From positions 1 through 64,000 of the forward strand of contig ARYC01018599.1 in NCBI GenBank assembly GCA_000711775.1: a DNA stretch of 64,000 nucleotides, read 5' to 3'. Positions within the stretch are counted from its first letter, which is position 1; the number at the start of each line of letters is the position of its first letter. Of the stretch, positions 46,809 through 56,024 are shown piece by piece. The DNA comes from Oxytricha trifallax (lineage: Eukaryota > Ciliophora > Spirotrichea > Sporadotrichida > Oxytrichidae). Under the pieces are notes generated by a model, which had not been told where the DNA came from, made no database searches, and was given only the letters and a program-made list of their open reading frames with translations. Made by a program: the position numbers and the translations under genes.

Positions 46809-47114
46809 TAAGGAGGCGACTAAGTGCAGACTAGTATGACTAGGTAGTCTTGTAAGTATATTGATCATGACTTAGTCGTAGGTAGTCGAAAGGTCGACTA
46901 TCAATGTACATAGCACTAATACTAATAATGAATCTTCAAACCATCAACACCCTCCACCATTGGTGGTTTATGGTGACTTGGAACAGCTTTCACTCATTGC
47001 AGGTAAGTATAGTTGCAATGATTAAAGTTGAATCAAATATCAACAGACTTATCATATGACTAGTTTCAAATTCAAATCACTCTATTATTATTAGTGTTAA
47101 CTCTAGTCATTTAG

Positions 47115-48150
47115 ATGAGAGTAGTCAAACTCAAACCACAGATCGACTTTGAAACCTTCCTACTCATACGTTATGGCAACTGAAATCCAACATCTAATCT
47201 ACGACCACTGGTGAATCTGAGTGCAATAGCAAAGTTCTTTGGTGTCTCATACACAAATGTTGTCAAGCTGAACAGGTATTCGAAGTCATTTTTCAGGAAT
47301 GGGTTATCGACTAAGACTAGTCGTGAGATTAAATTCAACCTTAGTCATATTAACTTCCTCATCAGCAGTGAAACACTGCACACTCAAGCAGGAATGAGTT
47401 TGAGAGAGAAGGTGTATAATGTTCCACAGGTAGTTCCCAGAAGTGCGAATCAGTGTCACTCACTTGAGGAGACTATACAAGCGCGCTTAAGTAAGATTCA
47501 AGAGCATACGACTAAGGAAGGAGGTGGAGCTAGTCGATCCACAAAGACTAGCTAGTCTTAAAATCGAAATGAAGACTAAGTATATGAGAGAGCTGCAACT
47601 GGGATCGAAGATCATATTCATTGATGAGACTGTATTCACTTCCTCAACTCGCCTCAATAGAACCTGGGCACCTTATGGAGAGAATATAAGATTCCCAGAC
47701 AAGAGACATGACTTCGGAGTGTTTGCGCTTCTTGGCGCTATATCAACTGACAAGGGACTCGAAGACTACATTATTAATAAGGGATCAATTAAGTAGGACT
47801 AGTTCATTCTATTCATGCAGCAGTTGAAAGAGAAGTATAAGGATCGTCGACTAGCCATATTCATGGATAACCTCCAGGTACACAAGTCAATCATTGTAAA
47901 GAAGGAGTATGAGCGACTGGATATCATCCCCATATACAGTATCCCTTACTCCCCTGAGTATAATGGAATCGAGAGCACCTTCTTTACTATCAAGCAGAGC
48001 TACAAGAAAGAGATGCTTAGTATACTACTGAAAGGACTACGACTAGACATAAAATTACTTATAGAGAAGTCGATCTAGTCAGTCGACTAAGACTACATTA
48101 GAAATTAAGCCAAATATGGCGAGACGCAGATTATGAGTATTAAGTTATGA
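47115..48150 (+). pseudogene. TBE DDE transposase of inner element, nearly intact
   Basis: Aligns throughout with the 349-aa transposase at 58962-60011 but is strongly diverged. LLIRYGN is the N-terminal region; NLSAIAKFFGVSYTNVVKLN aligns to the helix-turn-helix part. The DDE triad lies in SKIIFIDETVF, RRLAIFMDNLQVHK and YSPEYNGIESTFF. It ends at TGA 48148. Two interruptions are visible: a TGA near 47208 (RYGN|NPTS) and a frame change near 47470-47500, where GTAAG occurs and a very short intron cannot be excluded. An upstream exon-like block (MNLQTINTLHHWWFMVTWNS at 46929, then GTAAGTATAG) may also belong to it. Confidence 0.75.
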
Positions 48151-48325
48151 TTAGTTTAATTTAAATCACATTCCAGTTATCATCATGTTCTTGTTAGGTG
48201 TTCTCTGTTATTGTTCCATCATGTGCATGATCCCGTCTGCAATCCTCTTTCTCTTAGTCACGTTCGAGAAGCTATTCTAGTCTTAGTCGTGAGGTAAGAT
48301 GCGATTGCTTAGTCGTTTACCTAAC

Positions 48326-48911
48326 TCATACTATTTATGATCTATCTTCTCTCTGACTGTTCTTGCATTCTGCTTCATTAGATAGATAGCCTTGCCAGGT
48401 TTCTCTACATAAGTTAGTCATAGAAATCTTACTTGAAACGAAAGGATGCTTCATGAGCTCATCCAACCAGTCATCAGAGATCTCGATCTTATCAGTCTTG
48501 TTCTAGTCTTACCCCTTATTATACCTCACAGTATTAGCATGGTCGATGATTTGCCTTAGGTAGTCTGCTTTGACTGTTCCCAGAACACCAAAGAAAAAGT
48601 CTCTATCTGGTAGTTTACCTGAGTTTATCTCAAGTTCTGGAAGGTACTGCGATACGACTTCATCACCCATAACATCCTGGTAGAGATTCTTGACTGAGAG
48701 CTCTTGGTAGTGAGGCACGACCATTCTATTAACCTGGTTTTACCTGAGAGACTTCTTGGTATTATTTAGTAATGTTTTCAGGAAGGCCACCTTAGTCGAA
48801 GCCAGTGGTGGCAGAAAGATGTTCACTATACAAAGTAAGGAACAGCACTTGAATCTTACAGTGAGTGGTTAGGTACTTGTAGAGGTCTTACTTCGATCTG
48901 AATCTACCCAT
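48326..48911 (-). CDS. TBE 22-kDa protein, intact, two exons
   Basis: Exon 1 (48860-48911) encodes MGRFRSKQDLYKYLTTH. The intron (48826-48859, 34 nt) runs GTAAGATTCAAG to TATAG. Exon 2 (48326-48825) continues LNIFLPPLASTKVAFLKTLL ... DFFFGVLGTVKADYLRQIID ... SQIV, TGA. Exons total 552 nt, exactly 184 codons with UAR=Gln. This splice and code agreement is strong evidence for both the intron and the genetic code. The homologue at 58172-58801 has the intron at the same place. Function of this TBE protein is unknown; the conserved centre (ExS..NLY.D.M.D..V..YLP) has no family I recognise. Confidence 0.85.
48826..48859 (-). other. 34-nt intron in inner 22-kDa gene
   Basis: GTAAG donor, TATAG acceptor. 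Removal gives a perfect 184-codon frame, and the position is conserved in the TBE at 58272-58306. Confidence 0.85.
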
Positions 48912-50032
48912 AAGCTCCTCGCTTCTTACTAATCGATTCGACTACCCGAATGATTCCATGACTAGTTTAGTAGTCGGACTATATTAATAAATGACTAGCT
49001 AGTCGAAAATTATTCTGATCTTAGTCCTCTAGTCGTTGAACCACTTCTCTAGTCTTTTAAAGATTCTAAAATAACTCTTGAATCCCCTTACTCAGACTGT
49101 AACAAACATCACTCAACTTTCAAGCTAAAGAGTGTCCACCAAGAGCAACATCAAATCCAGTGGTCCTCTGCAAATTCCTGGAGATTTAGACCTCGACTTG
49201 AGAGGTTTTAGATTTTTTGAGGTTAGTAAAAAACTAGTCGATCAGAATCATAAATGGACAACAAATTTTCCAAAAACACCAGATCCGTCTTAGTCGTTCT
49301 TGATTCTTCGATCAACAATTTATGCTGGATTTTCAAGTAACCAGAGGATTCTTACACTGCAAAATTTAGAATCATACTTTCATTATTATTAGTAGCTGCA
49401 GTAGCTGGTTAGGTAGAAAATCTCTCGAAATCTTGGTTCGACTAAGACTAATCGTAGACTAAGTTAACTATACAAACTTAGCTTTTTACAAGCTTGAAAT
49501 CGACTAGCTTAACACTCTATAATTTTGATGTTCTAATGACTCAATTTGTATTAGTAACTATCCTATCTTGATTTTATTAATAGAGGTAGCTGTACATTGC
49601 TCTAGACTACCTCTGAAAGAGTGGAATGAAAGTATAGGTTGATTTTGAGTAGTAGAGAAGTATGAATCCAAGAATCGACTAGATAAACTATCAAGACTAG
49701 TCGTAGGTTTTTCGACTACCTAGTTTTCTCAAGTATAAATTTTTCGACTGACTAGTCGTAGATTTTGAGACTACCCAAGGTGTAAGATTCTTTGAATCTT
49801 GTAACAAACATCACTTCATTAACACTCACCAACATACCAACAGGAGTGATAGTATTAGTTGAAAATAAGAGTAAATGATAAGAGTATAAAGCATAGGAGA
49901 GTGCATTGAAAATTAGAGTGTAAGGAGGGATTTTAACTTAGTGCGATATTAATAATAAACGACTAGGTAGTCGGAGACTAAGATTAACTTAAAGACTAAA
50001 AAAACAGCGGTTGAATGAATCTTAGGTTTGAA
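48912..50032. other. Non-coding interior of inner TBE rich in TAGTCG words
   Basis: About 1.1 kb between the 22-kDa and kinase genes. No gene supported. It carries many CGACTAG/TAGTCG words, for example around 48950-49040, 49435-49510 and 49680-49760, some as short palindromes (GACTAGTC). CAAACATCACT repeats at 49105 and 49808. Confidence 0.55.
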
Positions 50033-51445
50033 TCAAATAAGTCTCTTGACTTTGGTGGGAACATAAAGTACTCTGTGTTCTGGTTGCCAGTTAAGCTTAT
50101 CAAACTTCTCCTCGACCTCTGCTAAACTGTACCAGTATCTGGTCTAAGGTTAGAGATAGAATTGCTTGATAAGATCTTTGATGACTGCGTTAGCTGTAGT
50201 CTTCTTAGAGTATGCTGCTGCATTTTCGACTAGCTACGACTAGGTAGTCCAGACAGAGTCGTAGTCTTTAGTCATGAACAGGTATACAATCATTGAGACT
50301 AAGGCGTAGACATCGACTAGTCGATCACCAGCAAAGAAGACTCCTGTAGTCGGATAAAACATTAATGACCCATCATACTCAATCTACTTTTTAGATGCGA
50401 GTACTCTTGCATTCTCAAAGTTCCTTAGTCTTGCCTTGATAGGGTAGTCGTTGAGGACTATATTATTGAAGCTTAGTCGGTGGTGTACGAATCCGATTGT
50501 ATGCAGTTCTCTTAAACCATATATGATTTGCTTCATGACTAGTCGATCCGAATGAGCACTGCGATTAGTCATCATATAGTAGTCGTAACTGAATTGAGGG
50601 ATCAGGTACTGGAGTGCGATGTGATCGCTGCCTTTCAAGACCATCTCCAACTAAGTGATTCCATGAAGTTAGAGTTAGAAGGCAGTCTTAGTTATATCAT
50701 ACTCCCTTTGCAGCTACTCTGATTCAAGCTCCTCTTCAAGAAAACCTCTCAGTGCGAACAGCTTGTAGAATCTTCCGTCATGAAGCATAGTCCCATAAGG
50801 AGCATTAGTCATTTTTTAATGGGGACTAGGCTTAGTCGCTTAGTCGTAGAGATATTTGAAGCAAGGAATGATAAAAGTATCATCGACTCTGTACTTATTT
50901 ATCCTTGCGATTGAGTCATCCACTTCATCCTCAGTGTCAGGGATCTCAATATCAACCTTTGGGTTAGTCTTCGAGCTTGTTTTAGCATTCACTCTCTACC
51001 TCTTCTTTGGAGGTTCCTTGAGTTCCTCCTCTTAGTCATCACTCTCATTAGCCATCGACTAGTCTTCTTATTATTATTAAATTTAATCTCTTTTTACTTT
51101 AGATATTGCGGAGTGAAATCCTTGCGACTTTTGTTCCTGCTTCTACAATCCTTAGTCGCTCTGCTTGGATTTATTGTGAACCTCTTTGACATGACGATTG
51201 AGATTGCTCTTATTATTAAAAACCTTGGAGCAGGTAGCGCATCAATACACAGTAGTCGCTGGTGCTGAAATCGCACTCTTGTCATCCTCGTTGTTTGACT
51301 CTGGTAAGTTATCTTTGATTTGTATATCTGATTGAAAGTTTATGGAGCTAGTATGAAACTCTGGATTTAGTTGGTGGTTGTAAAAGTTTGCAAAGTTCTA
51401 AGCATCGTTGTCAGCGATAGCCTAGTCGAACAGTTCCTCGTTCAT
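50033..51445 (-). CDS. TBE zinc-finger protein with degenerate kinase domain, inner element
   Basis: ATG 51445 (MNEELFDQAIADNDAQNFAN) to TGA 50033: 1,413 nt, 471 codons, one internal TGA at 51242-51244 immediately before the finger. The C2H2 finger is CATCSKVFNNKSNLNRHVKE then VH (C-x2-C-x12-H-x4-H). A basic KEPPKKRQR likely nuclear signal follows. The kinase-like domain keeps the fold landmarks (LRELHTIGFVHHRLSFNN; LVDVYALVSMIVYLF) but the catalytic Asp of HRD is Arg, the Lys of DLKPEN is Ser, and the metal-binding Asp of DFN is Asn (RNFENA). It should be catalytically dead, yet the frame is kept. The family's role in transposition is unknown. Confidence 0.85.
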
Positions 51446-51446
51446 G

Positions 51447-51752
51447 AATCTTAAGTTTAAGACAAATGATTATAACTTTGGTTTATTAGATTGATTAATA
51501 GTTAAGTTAAATTTAAAAGTTAATAGTAGTAATCAAGACTTAATCACAAACCACCTAAATGAACTATGGTGAAGGGTAGTTGTATACTCTGACTTTCATG
51601 TTCAGACTAGTCACGACTACTCTCAATCAACATAGTCTTCGACTATAGTCCTTATTAATAGTCGCTTAGTCGCATTTTCGCATTAATAATCGTGTGTCAA
51701 TTCACTATAAACTCATAGACTAAGCATGAATTGGGGTTTTGGGGTTTTGGGG
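51447..51752. repeat. Right 306-bp terminal inverted repeat of inner TBE
   Basis: Complement of 46503-46808; ends GGGGTTTTGGGGTTTTGGGG. The start codon of the kinase gene lies just inside its inner edge, so the repeat probably contains that promoter. Confidence 0.9.
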
Positions 51753-52260
51753 TAATGTATCAAAGAGCTTCATAAGTTAGGCTTTGTTCACTGAGATCTC
51801 AAGCCTGAGAATATAATGTTGAACTTTTCACCAGTAACAGTAGCAATTATTGATTTCAACAGAGCCTTAAGAATGGAAGTATCACGACTTGGAAGTGTAA
51901 TGGGAACTCCAGGCAATTATCCAGAAAGAGAAGACTGGAGAGAATGAGACTTATAGTGGGATGTGTGGGCTTTAGCAGCAATAATAATAGAGTGCGAAAT
52001 GCATCGCAACGATACCTGTTCTACAAGGAACGAGAAAGATACTAAGCAAAGAATAAAGTAGTTTATAGACAAAACTAGAGTCTTTCAATCGATAAAACAA
52101 ATGGCAGAATTAATAATAATAAATCTAACTCAAGAACAGACATATAAATAGAGCAGATAGAGTTGTGATTGAGCAAGATAAACTTTAGACCTCTCCCACA
52201 TGATCCAAAAGTGCATTTTGAGTGATTAAATTAAATACATTTACTATAAATTTCTCATTA
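51753..52260 (+). pseudogene. TBE kinase gene, outer element, right copy, 3' part
   Basis: Continues the frame broken at 46502: IKELHKLGFVH, then DLKPENIMLNF (the Arg of HRD is a TGA stop, at 51794), VAIIDFNRALR, SVMGTPGNYPEREDW and WDVWALAAIIIECEM. Further TGAs follow near 51948 and 52169, so the gene is dead. DFN rather than DFG is again present. It runs towards the right terminal repeat of the outer element, as the left kinase runs to the left one. Confidence 0.8.
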
Positions 52261-52335
52261 AAACCTATTAATAACCCCAACCCCTAACAAATTCTCTACA
52301 AATCAAAGCACTTATAAACCTCATTAAGGGGTTTT

Positions 52336-52689
52336 GAATCAAGCAATTTATTTCTTTGTAAACCTTAAAATTATATAATTGTTTATGAATCTATAAACTC
52401 AATAACATTTTACTGATAAATTTTTATTTTTGAATAAGATTTTAAAGTCAAAATAAGAAAACTTTTTCACTTTTGTAATAAAAAATATAATTATTGAATT
52501 ATTTGATAATTAGTAAGTTGCCAGCTTTATATAAGAATATAACTTATACATACCAATTACTTAAAAGGTATAAATTTTTTATGGTTACATTATCACTAAA
52601 TATTAAATTTATCTAATCATTTATGTTAAATTTTATTTTACACAAAGAAATTTTCAAATTAATAAAAGTGTAAGTAAGATAAGGGATAA
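52336..52689. other. AT-rich flank
   Basis: AT-rich DNA outside the outer TBE. No gene recognised. Confidence 0.5.
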
Positions 52690-53190
52690 GAAAAATAAAT
52701 CCTATTGTTAATGTGTAATTATTTTAAATGTATTTTGTTAAGCAAGAACATTGACAGCTTGAGAGAACTTGAGATTTTAAATTTTAAATTTGTTTAGATA
52801 TTTGTGCAGGTTCAGCCACCAACGGAAAATTTTGATTCTTTATTTTTAATTCTTGAAAATTTTCACTACGTAGTTCGACAACGATTTCCTACTGTTTATC
52901 AATCATTAAAATATTCAATTTATACAGTCAAAATCTGCTGGAGATTAAGAGAAAATCTCTCTAATTAGAGAAGCACTCTTATTGCATAAGACTCATGACA
53001 GCTTAAGGCTTCTTTCTACTGCTTCTATTACTTAGTAATCTAATATTTAGTTAGAGTTGCTGATTTTCTAATTAACTCTTATTGATCTTTTATCCAAATA
53101 TTCTTATTCCATTTTCATTGATAATCTGTGCTCTCAAGCCTTACTGGTCTCTTCGCATTAAATATCTCTTTATAAATCTTTTCATTCTGG
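52690..53190 (-). pseudogene. Coiled-coil protein fragment
   Basis: Minus-strand blocks. NEKIYKEIFNAKRPVRLEST, ending at a TGA near 53120, then in the same frame region KDQQELIRKSATLTKYQITK, SCHESYAIRVLLQLERFSLN. A further block in another frame reads EIVVELRSENFQELKIKNQN, FPLVAEPAQISKQIQNLKSQ. The Gln/Glu/Lys/Leu pattern is strongly coiled-coil and protein-like. Two or more breaks. It resembles the 22.5-24.6 kb gene in style and may be another truncated member. Confidence 0.5.
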
Positions 53191-53291
53191 TTTATTACTT
53201 ATTTGATGTGCTCATTTTTTAATAATTATTATACTATATATTATTGTAATTTAATTAGAATTTAAAAAAGAGAGATCTTTATAATTATAGA

Positions 53292-56006
53292 GGGGGGGGG
53301 AAATGCAGCCGGAAAAGTAAATCATCAGTTGAAGAAGGAAGCTACAAGTATACTCGGAAAACAGTGGGCAGGGAGACAAAGCCTCGTCCCAACAAACATT
53401 GGAAAAATACTTTGAAAATTCAAAATCAAATTTGTAGAGTTCAATATTTCAAAACCTGAATGTTTAGTTACAATAAAACAATTGGAAAAACATAAACCAA
53501 TTTTCGGTCAAGGTTGACAATAGCCGACAGCTTAAATTTTATCATCCAGTGAGAAAAGCTGAAGGAAGGGTTAGAAGAAATGAGAGGTTCGCAGAAAGGT
53601 AGCGAACTAAAAGGATAGAATAGATCATCAACAACAAGAGACTAGTATATACTTAAACGATTGAAATAAGAATATGCCCACAAAACGTCAGAGGGCTGAA
53701 TGCGAAAATCAAACAAGACTAGCTTATGAAGGACATAGAGGGCAGAAATCCCGATTTCATAAGGTTAGTAGAAAACAGACTACAAAAGGCTTATTGGAAT
53801 CAATAATAAGAATATAGCGCAAACATAACTAGCTAGAAATGGAGGAGTCTTGGTTCTAAACAGTGGAAAGTACGAAATAAAAACGATAAAAACTCTAAAG
53901 TAATATATTACTTGGAAAATCCTCAATGTGGGTGGTTACCCACTGCATATCATAACAGCCTATATCCGACCATTCTGGAACGAAGAAGTTAAAGAGTTGT
54001 AGAATAGGTTGATATTCATGATTAAATCTTTCTTTGAAGTAAAAATGTCAAAGACAAATAATAATAGTGATGGGAGACTTCAACTTTCACATTAAAGACT
54101 TAGGAAAAAGTTTAAACAAGGAAGGACTAAAAGAGTCCATCCCAGAAGGTGTGGAAACAAACAAAAAGGGAAACTAGTTAGATTAAATCTATACAAATGT
54201 AGAAACAATCAACTTGGAAACTTGCCAACTCAGATTAACAGACCATAAACTAATCTAAGTAAATCTCAGAATTAAATTGTAAGAGGAGGACCTAAAACTA
54301 ACTGACAGGGAGAGAACAATTAGAATAACTGACATCAGGAAGCAGTGTTGGAAAACATATATAGAAGTAGGAAGAGAATTTACTTTGGAAGATCTGGACA
54401 ACCCGATCTAAAAATGCTTTGCTGATAGAATAGAAAAACAAGTAAGAAGGAATAATTGGTACCAATAGCCACCGGAGTGGGTAATAAGGAATAACGGCTC
54501 AAGCCAGGCAAATGTATTCCAAGAATTGAAAACCAAATGGAACGAGGCAATAAACGACTTAGAACACTGATTAGATAAGAATGACTAAAAAGGATTCATT
54601 TACATGGTGAAACGATTAACAAAGAGCTAAAAGAATTCTCAACCAATCAAAGGAATAACGATTAATGACTAAAGAATTAAAGCAGGAGAAATTACTAGGA
54701 TGAAGTCGTAGAGTTATAAAGCCAACTCTTTAAAGACAAAAAATAGCAATAAATGAAAATAGAAAACAAAAGAGACGTAGTAATGATTGACGAGCAAGAA
54801 GGAGAGAAATTTTGCGAAACAAAAGATGTCGAACTAGTATCCAAATGTGCAATTTTAATAAAGCGATTCGACCAGTTGGATTTGATGAAAAAATGCTAAG
54901 CAAGTGCAAGAGAATGAGAGAAACTTTCTGTCAAAAAATAACATAATGGCTAAAGGAAAGGTAGATCCTATAATACATCAAAGTGGGAAGGTTGATTTTC
55001 TTAAATAAGGACTAGAAGGAATCTTACCCAGAAGTAAGCAACATAAGACCAATAGTAGTCAACTCGCATTTAGGGAAAATAGTAGAGAAAGTCATCATTA
55101 ACAAAGTTAAGGGAAATAAGAGTGAATTGCTACATACTGGAAATTACCAAAACTGCTTTAAGGAAAGTAAGAGCACTCATATTAATTTAATAAGGCTCCT
55201 CGAACACATTAAAACATCCAGAAGGAAGAGCAAGTAGAGAGACATACCTGCTGATTGACTTATAAAAAGCAAATGACTTAGTCTGGAAAGACAAACTAAT
55301 CTCTATCCTTAGAGGGAGAATTAATTGTAAAAAAGATGCTGAAGTGGTCAAACTAATCGAAATGCTCTGCACAAATAACATAATCACCTTTGAAGAACAA
55401 TAGATAATCATAGAGCAAGGAGTAGCATAAGGAAGCAGAATATCACCCATGCTGTTCAACATTTACCTTCAAGACGCCCTGTTAAGCCAGTAAGAATTAA
55501 AAATCGCTAATCAAGTAAGGCAAATTAATCGCATTCGCTGACGACATATTAGTAAACGTTAAAGACCCATAATAATTTAAGATAGTGACAGACTGCTCTA
55601 GAGAAATAGAAAAATCACATAACCTAAAGCTCAACACAAAGAAGACAGTCTTCTTAAGCGATGCAAGAATCTTCGGAAGGGAACTTCAGAGAGAAGGAAT
55701 CTACAAGGTGGAGGAAGCAAAATACTTAGGGTAAAAATATGTTTGAATACCCAGAACTTTCTGAAGAATACTTGAAATGAAATCAAGTAAAAAACAGAGT
55801 TTTACCAGAAACTGACGAGCTCCAACAATCTTACTGTTAGCGACACAATAATGATGGCCCAGATAAGATCATTGATGATAAATAAATACACCCCGATAGT
55901 CGCATCGCAATTCGTCAAAATTAAGGAAATAGAGAAGATGGAACTACAACTGAAAAGAATCGCTTTCAGAACCCCAAGGGACATACCAAATAAAATAATG
56001 AGGAAT
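53292..56006 (+). mobile_element. LINE-type retrotransposon, interrupted by TBE at its 3' side
   Basis: A non-LTR element on the plus strand, preceded by a 9-G run at 53292-53300, with GC clearly above the flanks. It has an AP-endonuclease region followed by a reverse transcriptase. The right edge visible here is the TBE insertion at 56007. The sequence after that TBE (60130 on) soon becomes AT/A-rich and hits TGA, so the insertion probably lies near the LINE's 3' end. No long terminal repeats were seen. LINEs are reported in Oxytricha germline DNA. Confidence 0.85.
53655..56006 (+). pseudogene. LINE ORF2: endonuclease and reverse transcriptase, broken
   Basis: The endonuclease region reads IRICPQNVRGLNAKIKQDQL (LINE EN start, QNxxGLN), IIIVMGDFNFHIKDL (GDFN) and LRLTDHKLI (equivalent of SDH). 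The reverse transcriptase has YLLIDLQKANDLVW (motif A), GVAQGSRISPMLFNIYLQDA (motif B), KLIAFADDILVNVKD (catalytic FADD) and KYLG. The tail reads AQIRSLMINKYTPIVASQF. TAA/TAG serve as Gln throughout. The reading moves between frames at least four times (for example near 53835, 54050, 55250 and 55520), so this copy does not encode a full protein. Confidence 0.85.
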
Positions 56007-56024
56007 CAAAACCCCAAAACCCTT

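Larger units (their letters stand above)
46503..51752. mobile_element. Inner complete TBE-like element, 5,250 bp
   Basis: Begins CCCCAAAACCCCAAAACCCC and ends with the exact complement. Terminal inverted repeats are 306 bp (46503-46808, 51447-51752), much longer than the roughly 77 bp described for TBE1. The insertion splits the outer kinase codons with only a TA duplicated (CAATA / TAATG), unlike AAT for the canonical element. Gene order from the left: transposase (+), 22-kDa (-), zinc-finger pseudokinase (-). The kinase points inward, opposite to the canonical TBE. GACTAGTCG-type words pervade both repeats and genes. Nearly identical repeats and mostly open genes suggest a young insertion. 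Confidence 0.92.
43900..52335. mobile_element. Outer TBE-like element, double-kinase, interrupted by another TBE
   Basis: The left end starts CAAAACCCCAAAACCCC at 43900 and the right end finishes GGGGTTTTG at 52335; the inner 70 bp or so of the two ends are inverted repeats (GAGGTTTA.AAGTGCTTTG). The right terminus has one GGGGTTTT unit fewer. Flanks are ATT on the left and AAT on the right, so no clear target duplication. Without the 5,250-bp inner element it is 3,186 bp. It holds two zinc-finger/kinase genes reading outward towards both ends and no transposase: a rearranged, non-autonomous derivative probably formed by joining two kinase-bearing ends. Confidence 0.85.

Noticed and set aside
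44391-48078. Reading the short standard-code ORFs as separate proteins
   Set aside because: They are pieces of TBE genes cut at TAA/TAG, which encode glutamine here.
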